From Pseudomonas sp. S04 (GTDB lineage: Bacteria > Pseudomonadota > Gammaproteobacteria > Pseudomonadales > Pseudomonadaceae), in NCBI RefSeq assembly GCF_009834545.1, contig NZ_CP019427.1:1589001-1653000 (forward strand): a stretch of DNA of 64,000 nucleotides, given 5' to 3'. Both the position numbers and the translations under genes were made by a program. Below, one piece after another: positions 15,927-24,545 of this stretch. The notes under the pieces were generated by a model, which was given only the letters and a program-made list of their open reading frames with translations, was not told where the DNA came from and ran no database searches. Numbering within the stretch: position 1 is the first letter of the stretch; each line of letters begins with the position of its first letter.

Positions 15927-18900
15927 ATGGCAACGCTCATCGCAACCGTCAGCAAGGTCGTAGGTCAGGTGTTCGCTGTAGCGGGTGATGGAACCCGACG
16001 CGCCCTGGTCGAAGGGGATCGGCTGTTTGCCGGTGAACAACTGGTGACCGGGGCCGAGGGCGCCGTCGCGGCGCACCTGCAAAACGGCCAGGAACTGACG
16101 CTGGGACGGGGCAGCAGCATGCTTCTGAGCCCGCAACTGCTGGCCAATCAACCGGCACATGTCGACTCCGCCGAAGCGCTGACGCCCAGCCAGGCGCAAT
16201 TGAGCGATGTCGAGCAAGTGCAGCAAGCCATCGCTGCCGGTGCCGACCCGACCCAGGTCGCTGAAGCCACTGCTGCCGGGCCGGGCAGTACAGGGGCGCC
16301 CGGAACTGCCGGCGGCGGTCACTCGTTTGTCCTGCTTGAAGAAGTGGCGGGTCGAGTCGACCCGGTCATCGGTTTCCCGACCGCCGGTTTCAACGGCATT
16401 CCCGAGTTTGTCCCGGAACGTGTGGCGGGTTCGCCTGAGGACGGTGGCGACGACACGGGCACTGGGCCTTCGGTCAACCCGTTGACCCCCGTTACGCCCA
16501 TCAACCCCGAATTACCGGTGACCCCGCAGTTGCCGGAGAACCAGCCGGTGACCTTGTCCGGCCTGTCGGTGGCAGGCGGTGAGCTGACCTTGTTTGAAGC
16601 CAACCTGGCCAAGGGCTCGGCCAGCAACCCGGGGGCCTTGACCCAGAACGGGACCTTCAGCATTTCCGCGCCGGATGGCTTGCAGAGCCTGAGCATCGGT
16701 GGAGTCAGCATCATCAGTGGCGGCGTGGCGGTGGGTTTCCCACAGACGATCACCTCGGCCCTGGGCAACACCCTGACGATCATCGGTTATGACCCGGCCA
16801 CCGGCGTGGTCAGTTACAGCTACACCCTGGTGGGGAATGAAACCCACTCGGCCGGGGATGGCAGCAACAACCTCAGTGAGCATTTCACCGTGGTCGCCAG
16901 CGACGTCAATGGCGATACGGCCAGCAACACCCTGGACATCAACATCACCGACGATGTGCCCCACGCGTTTGACGACGGCAATGGCGTTGCCGCGTCCGAA
17001 GCGCATTTGATCCTGACCGGCAACGTACTCGACAACGATGTGCAAGGGGCCGACCGGGTCGTGACTGGGCCGATCACCCCTGGGACCTTCACTGGGACTT
17101 ACGGCACCCTGGTGCTGGCCGCCGACGGCAGCTATAGCTACACCCTGCACAGCAGTGATCCGGCCTTTCTCGCGCTCAAGGGCGACGTCACCGAGACCTT
17201 CAACTACACCCTGACCGACGCTGATGGCGACAGCAGCAGCGCCAACCTGGTGCTCAACGTTCACAACAACGACGACCCAGTATTGATCGACGGCCTCAAG
17301 GTCCTGGGCGGGGAACTGACGGTCTATGAAAAAGCCCTCAGCGATGGCTCGACGCCTGGCACCCCGGCACTGACCCAAAGCGGTACCTTCACTGTTACCG
17401 CACTGGATGGCGTGCAAAGCTTGAGCGTGGGCGGGATCAACGTGGTGACCGCGGGCGTCACCGCCGGCTTCCCGCAAACCTTCACCACTGCGCTGGGCAA
17501 CACCCTGACCATCACCGGCTATGACGCGGCGAGCGGGGTGGTGAGCTACAGCTACACCCTCAACGACAACGAAGCTCACCCCACCGCCAACGGCACCAAC
17601 AGCCTCAGCGAGTCGTTCACCGTCACGGTCACCGACAGCAATGGCACCACTGCCAGCGACTCGCTGGACGTCAACATCGTCGACGACGTGCCGCAGGCCA
17701 AGGATGACGGCAACGCCGTGACCGCTACTGAACTGCACACGGTCCTTACCGGCAATGTGCTGGACAACGATGTGCAGGGCGCCGACCGAGTGATCACTGG
17801 TCCGGTGACGGCCGGCACGTTGGCAGGCGCCTATGGCCAATTGGTCTTGGCGGCGGACGGTTCCTATACCTACACCGTCGACCCGACCAGCCCGGCATTC
17901 CTGGCGCTCAAGGCCGATGCCCACGAGACCTTCACCTACACCCTCACCGACGCGGATGGCGACACTAGCACTGCGACCTTGACCCTGACTGTGCACAACA
18001 ACGACGACCCAGTATTGATCGACGGCCTCAAGGTCCTGGGCGGGGAGCTGACGGTCTATGAAAAAGCCCTCAGCGACGGCTCGACCCCAGGCACACCGGC
18101 ACTGACCCAAAGCGGCACCTTTACCGTCACCGCGCTGGACGGCGTACAGACCCTCACCGTGGGCGGGATCAATGTGGTGACCGCGGGCGTCACCGTCGGC
18201 TTCCCACAAACCTTCACCACTGCGCTGGGCAACACCCTGACCATCACCGGCTATGACGCGGCGAGCGGGGTGGTGAGCTACAGCTACACCCTCAACGACA
18301 ACGAAGCTCATCCCACCGCCAACGGCACCAACAGCCTCAGCGAGTCGTTCACCGTCACGGTCACCGACAGCAATGGCACCACCGCCAGCGACTCATTGGA
18401 CGTCAACATCGTCGACGACGTGCCGCAGGCCAAGGATGACGGCAACGCCGTGACCGCCACGGAACTGCACACGGTCCTCACCGGCAATGTGCTGGACAAC
18501 GACGTGCAAGGCGCCGACCGAGTGATCACTGGTCCGGTGACGGCTGGCACGTTGGCAGGCGCCTATGGCCAACTGGTGCTGGCGGCGGACGGTTCCTATA
18601 CCTACACCGTCGACCCGACCAGCCAGGCATTCCTGGCGCTCAAGGCCGATGCCCACGAAACCTTCACCTACACCCTCACCGACGCGGATGGCGACACTAG
18701 CACTGCGACCTTGACCCTGACTGTGCACAACAACGACGACCCAGTATTGATCGACGGCCTCAAGGTCCTGGGCGGGGAGCTGACGGTCTATGAAAAAGCC
18801 CTCAGCGACGGCTCGACCCCAGGCACACCGGCACTGACCCAAAGCGGCACCTTTACCGTCACCGCGTTGGACGGCGTGCAGACCCTCACCGTGGGCGGGA

Positions 18901-21900
18901 TCAACGTGGTGAGCGGTGGCCTCACCGCCGGCTTCCCGCAAACCTTCACCACTGCGCTGGGCAACACCCTGACCATCACCGGCTATGACGCGGCGAGCGG
19001 GGTGGTGAGCTACAGCTACACCCTCAACGACAACGAAGCTCACCCCACCGCCAACGGCACCAACAGCCTCAGCGAGTCGTTCACCGTCACGGTCACCGAC
19101 AGCAATGGCACCACTGCCAGCGACTCGCTGGACGTCAACATCGTCGACGACGTGCCGCAGGCCAAGGATGACGGCAACGCCGTGACCGCTACTGAACTGC
19201 ACACGGTCCTTACCGGCAATGTGCTGGACAACGATGTGCAGGGCGCCGACCGAGTGATCACTGGTCCGGTGACGGCCGGCACGTTGGCAGGCGCCTATGG
19301 CCAATTGGTCTTGGCGGCGGACGGTTCCTATACCTACACCGTCGACCCGACCAGCCCGGCATTCCTGGCGCTCAAGGCCGATGCCCACGAGACCTTCACC
19401 TACACCCTCACCGACGCGGATGGCGACACTAGCACTGCGACCTTGACCCTGACTGTGCACAACAACGACGACCCAGTATTGATCGACGGCCTCAAGGTCC
19501 TGGGCGGGGAGCTGACGGTCTATGAAAAAGCCCTCAGCGACGGCTCGACCCCAGGCACACCGGCACTGACCCAAAGCGGCACCTTTACCGTCACCGCGCT
19601 GGACGGCGTACAGACCCTCACCGTGGGCGGGATCAATGTGGTGACCGCGGGCGTCACCGTCGGCTTCCCACAAACCTTCACCACTGCGCTGGGCAACACC
19701 CTGACCATCACCGGCTATGACGCGGCGAGCGGGGTGGTGAGCTACAGCTACACCCTCAACGACAACGAAGCTCATCCCACCGCCAACGGCACCAACAGCC
19801 TCAGCGAGTCGTTCACCGTCACGGTCACCGACAGCAATGGCACCACCGCCAGCGACTCATTGGACGTCAACATCGTCGACGACGTGCCGCAGGCCAAGGA
19901 TGACGGCAACGCCGTGACCGCCACGGAACTGCACACGGTCCTCACCGGCAATGTGCTGGACAACGACGTGCAAGGCGCCGACCGAGTGATCACTGGTCCG
20001 GTGACGGCTGGCACGTTGGCAGGCGCCTATGGCCAACTGGTGCTGGCGGCGGACGGTTCCTATACCTACACCGTCGACCCGACCAGCCAGGCATTCCTGG
20101 CGCTCAAGGCCGATGCCCACGAAACCTTCACCTACACCCTCACCGACGCGGATGGCGACACTAGCACTGCGACCTTGACCCTGACTGTGCACAACAACGA
20201 CGACCCAGTATTGATCGACGGCCTCAAGGTCCTGGGCGGGGAGCTGACGGTCTATGAAAAAGCCCTCAGCGACGGCTCGACCCCAGGCACACCGGCACTG
20301 ACCCAAAGCGGCACCTTTACCGTCACCGCGTTGGACGGCGTGCAGACCCTCACCGTGGGCGGGATCAACGTGGTGAGCGGTGGCCTCACCGCCGGCTTCC
20401 CGCAAACCTTCACCACTGCGCTGGGCAACACCCTGACCATCACCGGCTATGACGCGGCGAGCGGGGTGGTGAGCTACAGCTACACCCTCAACGACAACGA
20501 AGCTCACCCCACCGCCAACGGCACCAACAGCCTCAGCGAGTCGTTCACCGTCACGGTCACCGACAGCAATGGCACCACTGCCAGCGACTCGCTGGACGTC
20601 AACATCGTCGACGACGTGCCGCAGGCCAAGGATGACGGCAACGCCGTGACCGCTACTGAACTGCACACGGTCCTTACCGGCAATGTGCTGGACAACGATG
20701 TGCAGGGCGCCGACCGAGTGATCACTGGTCCGGTGACGGCCGGCACGTTGGCAGGCGCCTATGGCCAATTGGTCTTGGCGGCGGACGGTTCCTATACCTA
20801 CACCGTCGACCCGACCAGCCCGGCATTCCTGGCGCTCAAGGCCGATGCCCACGAAACCTTCACCTACACCCTGACCGACGCGGATGGCGACACTAGCACT
20901 GCGACCTTGACCCTGACTGTGCACAACAACGACGACCCAGTATTGATCGACGGCCTCAATGTCCTGGGCGGGGAGCTGACGGTCTATGAAAAAGCCCTCA
21001 GCGACGGCTCGACCCCAGGCACACCGGCACTGACCCAAAGCGGCACTTTCACCGTCACCGCGCTGGACGGCGTGCAGACCCTCACCGTGGGTGGGATCAA
21101 CGTGGTGACCGCGGGCGTCACCGCCGACTTCCCGCAAACCTTCACCAGCCTGTTGGGCAACACCCTGACCATCACCGGCTATGACGCGGCGAGCGGCGTA
21201 GTGAGCTACAGCTATACCCTTAACGACAATGAGGACCACCCGACAGCCAACGGTGCCAACAGCCTCAGCGAACACTTCACGGTGACCGTGACCGACAGCA
21301 ATGGCACCACCGCCAGCGATACGCTGGACGTCAACATCGTCGATGACCTGCCAACCGCCAGCCCCGATAGCGCCACGGTGGGCGAGGGCGCGACAGTGAA
21401 CATTTCGGTGCTCGGCAACGACGTCAATGGCGCCGACGGAGCTGCCACGGGCGGCGCGGTGATCGGTGTGCGGGCGGGTGGCAATACGGCCACCTCGGCC
21501 CTCGGTGGCCTGGGCGATCAGATCCAGGGTGCCTACGGCTACTTGACGCTGGATGCCGCCGGCAATGCGGTCTACCACAGCACCGCGAACGGGGTCTGCC
21601 CGCCCGGGGCAACGGACGTGTTCACTTACACCATCCGCGATGGTGATGGCGACGAAAGCACCACCACGATCACCATCAATGTCACCGACAGCGGGTTGAT
21701 CGCTTGCGTCGACGCCTGCCTGACGGTCTACGAAAAAGCCCTGGACCTCAGCCAGGACGGCCAGGACCTGGCCCCCGGCCTGGTCATCGGCAGCGACCCG
21801 ACGTCCACTGGCGAAACCGCCCACGGTTCGTTGGTCGGCTCGGTCAGCGGAGGCAGCGGGACACTCACCTACACCCTGGTGGGCAGCGCCACCGGCACCT

Positions 21901-24497
21901 ATGGGCAAATCCTGCTCAACCCCGATGGCACCTACACCTACACCCTGACTTCGGCTCCGAAAACCGCCGGGGGCAACGACGGGCCGAACATCCTCACCGA
22001 AAGCTTCACCTACAAGGTCACCGATGCCCTGGGCAATACCGCCACCAGCAGCGTGGTGGTCAACATCGTCGATGACGTGCCCCGGGCCCAGCACTCCGAG
22101 CGTTCGGTTACGGCGGTGGGGATCGACTCCAACCTGCTGCTGGTGATCGATGTGTCCGGCAGCATGGCCGACCACTCCGGTGTCTCGGGGCTGTCGCGCA
22201 TGGACCTGGCCAAGCAGGCCATCAGCGCCTTGCTCGACAAGTACGATGCCATGGGTGACGTGAAAGTGCAGATCGTCACCTTCAGCAGCAGCGCCACCGA
22301 GCAGACTTCGATCTGGGTCGACGTGGCCACCGCCAAATGGATCATTTCCACCCTGCATGCCGACGGCGGGACCAACTACGACGACGCCCTGGCTGCGGCC
22401 AAGCTGGCGTTCATCACCGAAGGCAAACTGGCCGGGGCACAAAACGTTGGCTACTTCTTCTCCGACGGTAAACCCAACGAAGGCTGGGAAACCGATCCGT
22501 CGGACGAGGCCGCCTGGAAGGCTTTTCTCGAGGCTAACGGGATCAAGAACTATGCGATCGGCCTGGGCGACGGTGTCAGCAGTGGCAACCTCAACCCGCT
22601 GGCCTATGACGGCAGCAACCATGTCAACACCAATGCGCAAGTAGTCACTGACCTCAACCAGCTCAACGCGGTGCTGTCCGGCACCGTGGGGGGTGCGCCG
22701 ATCAGCGGCTTGCTGATGGGTGAGGGCGGTAGTTTTGGCGCCGATGGCGGCTTTATCAAGACCATCATCATCGAGGGCACCACCTACAGCTTCGATCCCA
22801 CCGGCGACAACCACAAGGGCGCGCTGACGGTGCTCGAAGGCTTCAATCGCGGCACCTTCAACACTCTGGACAACAGCCTGAGCATTGCCACCACCAAGGG
22901 CGGCACCCTGGTGATCAACCTCGACACGGGCGAGTTCACCTACACCTCGCAGACCACCACCTCAGTGGTGCTCACCGAGCAGATTGCCTTCACCGCCAGT
23001 GACTACGAAGGCGACCTGGCCAGCCGCACCCTGACCATCAACATCCTGCCGAACGCGGCGCCGGTGGCGGTTGATGACCAGGTGATCACCAACGTCCTGT
23101 CGAAACACCTTGCGGTACCGGTTGAAGGCTTGCTGGCCAATGACACGGACGCCAATGGCGACCGCCTGAGCGCCACGCCCACCACGTTCAATACGGGCTG
23201 GATTGCCAAGGGCGAGGACTTTACCGGCAGCGGCGCGATCAACTTCGCTGGCCACCAGAACAACTTCGGCAACCGGAACCTGGCGGATGTGCGCAGTGCC
23301 TTCGCGGCGGACACCGCCGCGATGACCGCACTGCTGGTGATCAGTGGTTACCTGGGCCAGGTCAGCAACGGCAATGCCAACGATGAGGACTTCATCACCG
23401 TCACCCTGAAAAAGGGCGAGACCCTCAACCTGGACCACAACCTGGCGGCGGGGCACATCAGTCTGGAGTACTCGCTCAATGGTGGCGGGTTCCTCGGCAT
23501 CGACAATCACAGCACCCTCAGTGCCGCCGAGGACGGCACCTACCGCATCCACGTGAGCAACCTCAGCAATAGCAGCGGCAGCCACGTCAATGCCGCGGAA
23601 AACTATCAGTTGGACCTGACGGTCAACTACGCCGGCGCCCATGAAAGTTCGCCGGACTTTGTCGGTAGCTATACCGCCAGCGACAACCACGGCGGTAGCG
23701 ACTCGGCCTCCGTCGGCATCTCCTACCAGGCAGGGCATACCCTGACCGGCACCGCCGGCGACGACGTGCTGCTGGCCGGTGGCGGCGACAACCTGCTGAA
23801 TGCCGGCGACGGCAATGATGTGCTCACCGCCGGCAACGGCAATAACCAGTTGCATGGCGGGGCCGGCAACGACCTGTTGTTCAGTGGCCTGGGCAGCGAC
23901 CTGCTGGACGGCGGTGATGGCATCGACACCGCCAGCTACGCCCATGCCAGCGCCGGGGTGGTGGTCAACCTGGGCTTGCTCGGGGCGCAGAACACGGGCG
24001 GGGCGGGCCTGGATACCCTGACGGGGATCGAAAACCTGATCGGTTCGACGTTCGACGACACCCTGATCGGTAACAGCAACGCCAATACCCTGACCGGCGG
24101 CCTGGGCAACAACACCCTGACTGGCGGCGGAGGGGCCGATACCTTCCAGTGGTTACACGGCAACAGCGGGCACGACGTGGTCACCGACTTCACCCTGGGC
24201 ACCGACAAGCTCGACCTGTCGCAACTGCTGCAAGGTGAAGCCGCCACCGCGTCCTCGCTGGATGACTACCTACACTTCAGCGTCACCGGCAGCGGTGCGT
24301 CACTGCTCACCAGCATCGACGTCAAGGCCACGATCGGTGCGCCTTCGACCCAGACCATCGACCTGGCGGGCGTCAACCTGGCCGAGCATTATGGCGTCAC
24401 GCCGGGGGCCGGCGGGGTGATCGCCAGTGGGCATGATACGGCGACCATCATCAACGGCATGCTCAACGATCATTCGTTGAAGGTCGATACGGTCTGA
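15927..24497 (+). CDS. lapA: Giant RTX adhesin LapA
   Basis: The 2,856-residue product starts at ATG 15927, preceded by GGAGGAAGG; the frame extends 11 codons upstream but without a better site. Residues 1-120 match the LapA retention module (MATLIATVSKVVGQVFAVAG), with the LapG cleavage motif TAAG at 115-118. A linker (about 130-205) leads to a diverged repeat and then near-identical 244-residue VCBS/T1SS-143-type repeats (about 450-1810). Further on are a von Willebrand factor A domain with the MIDAS motif DVSGSM near residue 2075, then glycine-rich nonapeptide RTX repeats (about 2605-2730) and a C-terminal type I secretion signal region. It is exported by LapEBC and held on the surface for biofilm attachment. 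It is much shorter than Pf0-1 LapA (about 5,200 residues). Confidence 0.92.
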   Translation: MATLIATVSKVVGQVFAVAGDGTRRALVEGDRLFAGEQLVTGAEGAVAAHLQNGQELTLGRGSSMLLSPQLLANQPAHVDSAEALTPSQAQLSDVEQVQQAIAAGADPTQVAEATAAGPGSTGAPGTAGGGHSFVLLEEVAGRVDPVIGFPTAGFNGIPEFVPERVAGSPEDGGDDTGTGPSVNPLTPVTPINPELPVTPQLPENQPVTLSGLSVAGGELTLFEANLAKGSASNPGALTQNGTFSISAPDGLQSLSIGGVSIISGGVAVGFPQTITSALGNTLTIIGYDPATGVVSYSYTLVGNETHSAGDGSNNLSEHFTVVASDVNGDTASNTLDINITDDVPHAFDDGNGVAASEAHLILTGNVLDNDVQGADRVVTGPITPGTFTGTYGTLVLAADGSYSYTLHSSDPAFLALKGDVTETFNYTLTDADGDSSSANLVLNVHNNDDPVLIDGLKVLGGELTVYEKALSDGSTPGTPALTQSGTFTVTALDGVQSLSVGGINVVTAGVTAGFPQTFTTALGNTLTITGYDAASGVVSYSYTLNDNEAHPTANGTNSLSESFTVTVTDSNGTTASDSLDVNIVDDVPQAKDDGNAVTATELHTVLTGNVLDNDVQGADRVITGPVTAGTLAGAYGQLVLAADGSYTYTVDPTSPAFLALKADAHETFTYTLTDADGDTSTATLTLTVHNNDDPVLIDGLKVLGGELTVYEKALSDGSTPGTPALTQSGTFTVTALDGVQTLTVGGINVVTAGVTVGFPQTFTTALGNTLTITGYDAASGVVSYSYTLNDNEAHPTANGTNSLSESFTVTVTDSNGTTASDSLDVNIVDDVPQAKDDGNAVTATELHTVLTGNVLDNDVQGADRVITGPVTAGTLAGAYGQLVLAADGSYTYTVDPTSQAFLALKADAHETFTYTLTDADGDTSTATLTLTVHNNDDPVLIDGLKVLGGELTVYEKALSDGSTPGTPALTQSGTFTVTALDGVQTLTVGGINVVSGGLTAGFPQTFTTALGNTLTITGYDAASGVVSYSYTLNDNEAHPTANGTNSLSESFTVTVTDSNGTTASDSLDVNIVDDVPQAKDDGNAVTATELHTVLTGNVLDNDVQGADRVITGPVTAGTLAGAYGQLVLAADGSYTYTVDPTSPAFLALKADAHETFTYTLTDADGDTSTATLTLTVHNNDDPVLIDGLKVLGGELTVYEKALSDGSTPGTPALTQSGTFTVTALDGVQTLTVGGINVVTAGVTVGFPQTFTTALGNTLTITGYDAASGVVSYSYTLNDNEAHPTANGTNSLSESFTVTVTDSNGTTASDSLDVNIVDDVPQAKDDGNAVTATELHTVLTGNVLDNDVQGADRVITGPVTAGTLAGAYGQLVLAADGSYTYTVDPTSQAFLALKADAHETFTYTLTDADGDTSTATLTLTVHNNDDPVLIDGLKVLGGELTVYEKALSDGSTPGTPALTQSGTFTVTALDGVQTLTVGGINVVSGGLTAGFPQTFTTALGNTLTITGYDAASGVVSYSYTLNDNEAHPTANGTNSLSESFTVTVTDSNGTTASDSLDVNIVDDVPQAKDDGNAVTATELHTVLTGNVLDNDVQGADRVITGPVTAGTLAGAYGQLVLAADGSYTYTVDPTSPAFLALKADAHETFTYTLTDADGDTSTATLTLTVHNNDDPVLIDGLNVLGGELTVYEKALSDGSTPGTPALTQSGTFTVTALDGVQTLTVGGINVVTAGVTADFPQTFTSLLGNTLTITGYDAASGVVSYSYTLNDNEDHPTANGANSLSEHFTVTVTDSNGTTASDTLDVNIVDDLPTASPDSATVGEGATVNISVLGNDVNGADGAATGGAVIGVRAGGNTATSALGGLGDQIQGAYGYLTLDAAGNAVYHSTANGVCPPGATDVFTYTIRDGDGDESTTTITINVTDSGLIACVDACLTVYEKALDLSQDGQDLAPGLVIGSDPTSTGETAHGSLVGSVSGGSGTLTYTLVGSATGTYGQILLNPDGTYTYTLTSAPKTAGGNDGPNILTESFTYKVTDALGNTATSSVVVNIVDDVPRAQHSERSVTAVGIDSNLLLVIDVSGSMADHSGVSGLSRMDLAKQAISALLDKYDAMGDVKVQIVTFSSSATEQTSIWVDVATAKWIISTLHADGGTNYDDALAAAKLAFITEGKLAGAQNVGYFFSDGKPNEGWETDPSDEAAWKAFLEANGIKNYAIGLGDGVSSGNLNPLAYDGSNHVNTNAQVVTDLNQLNAVLSGTVGGAPISGLLMGEGGSFGADGGFIKTIIIEGTTYSFDPTGDNHKGALTVLEGFNRGTFNTLDNSLSIATTKGGTLVINLDTGEFTYTSQTTTSVVLTEQIAFTASDYEGDLASRTLTINILPNAAPVAVDDQVITNVLSKHLAVPVEGLLANDTDANGDRLSATPTTFNTGWIAKGEDFTGSGAINFAGHQNNFGNRNLADVRSAFAADTAAMTALLVISGYLGQVSNGNANDEDFITVTLKKGETLNLDHNLAAGHISLEYSLNGGGFLGIDNHSTLSAAEDGTYRIHVSNLSNSSGSHVNAAENYQLDLTVNYAGAHESSPDFVGSYTASDNHGGSDSASVGISYQAGHTLTGTAGDDVLLAGGGDNLLNAGDGNDVLTAGNGNNQLHGGAGNDLLFSGLGSDLLDGGDGIDTASYAHASAGVVVNLGLLGAQNTGGAGLDTLTGIENLIGSTFDDTLIGNSNANTLTGGLGNNTLTGGGGADTFQWLHGNSGHDVVTDFTLGTDKLDLSQLLQGEAATASSLDDYLHFSVTGSGASLLTSIDVKATIGAPSTQTIDLAGVNLAEHYGVTPGAGGVIASGHDTATIINGMLNDHSLKVDTV
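16549..21352 (+). repeat. 732-bp tandem repeats encoding 244-aa adhesin domains
   Basis: The period is exactly 732 bp (244 codons), with unit starts at 16549, 17281, 18013, 18745, 19477, 20209 and 20941. The first unit is clearly diverged, the next five are near identical, and the last diverges after about 410 bp. Each unit runs from a GLxVLGGELTVYEKAL-type start through SYSYTLNDNE and NVLDNDVQGADRV to TLTLTVHNNDDPV. Confidence 0.92.
18013..20940 (+). repeat. 1,464-bp higher-order duplication inside lapA
   Basis: Units 2 and 3 (18013-19476) reappear almost unchanged as units 4 and 5 (19477-20940). Units 2 and 4 share TAGVTVGFPQ and PTSQAFL; units 3 and 5 share VSGGLTAGFPQ and PTSPAFL, down to synonymous sites. 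I noticed only two differences, both near 20855-20873. This implies a recent two-unit duplication. Confidence 0.88.
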
Positions 24498-24511
24498 GCG
24501 CAAGCGAGGGT

Positions 24512-24531
24512 CCAGGAGTGAGCACTCCTGG
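24512..24531. terminator. Possible bidirectional hairpin between lapA and lapD
   Basis: A perfect 8-bp stem, CCAGGAGT (24512-24519) and ACTCCTGG (24524-24531), with a GAGC loop lies between the convergent stop codons of lapA and lapD. There is no clear U-tract on either side, so termination is inferred mainly from position. Confidence 0.45.
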
Positions 24532-24545
24532 GCTCTCGATCCCCC

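Noticed and set aside
17281..20940. CRISPR-like regular repeats
   Set aside because: The 732-bp period, open reading frame through all units and adhesin domain content show coding repeats, not a repeat-spacer array.
16512..22814. Very long antisense ORFs (599, 460 and 985 codons) opposite lapA
   Set aside because: They mirror the 732-bp lapA repeats and arise from its biased codon use. They contain no recognisable domains or ribosome binding sites, and the lapA frame has full domain support.
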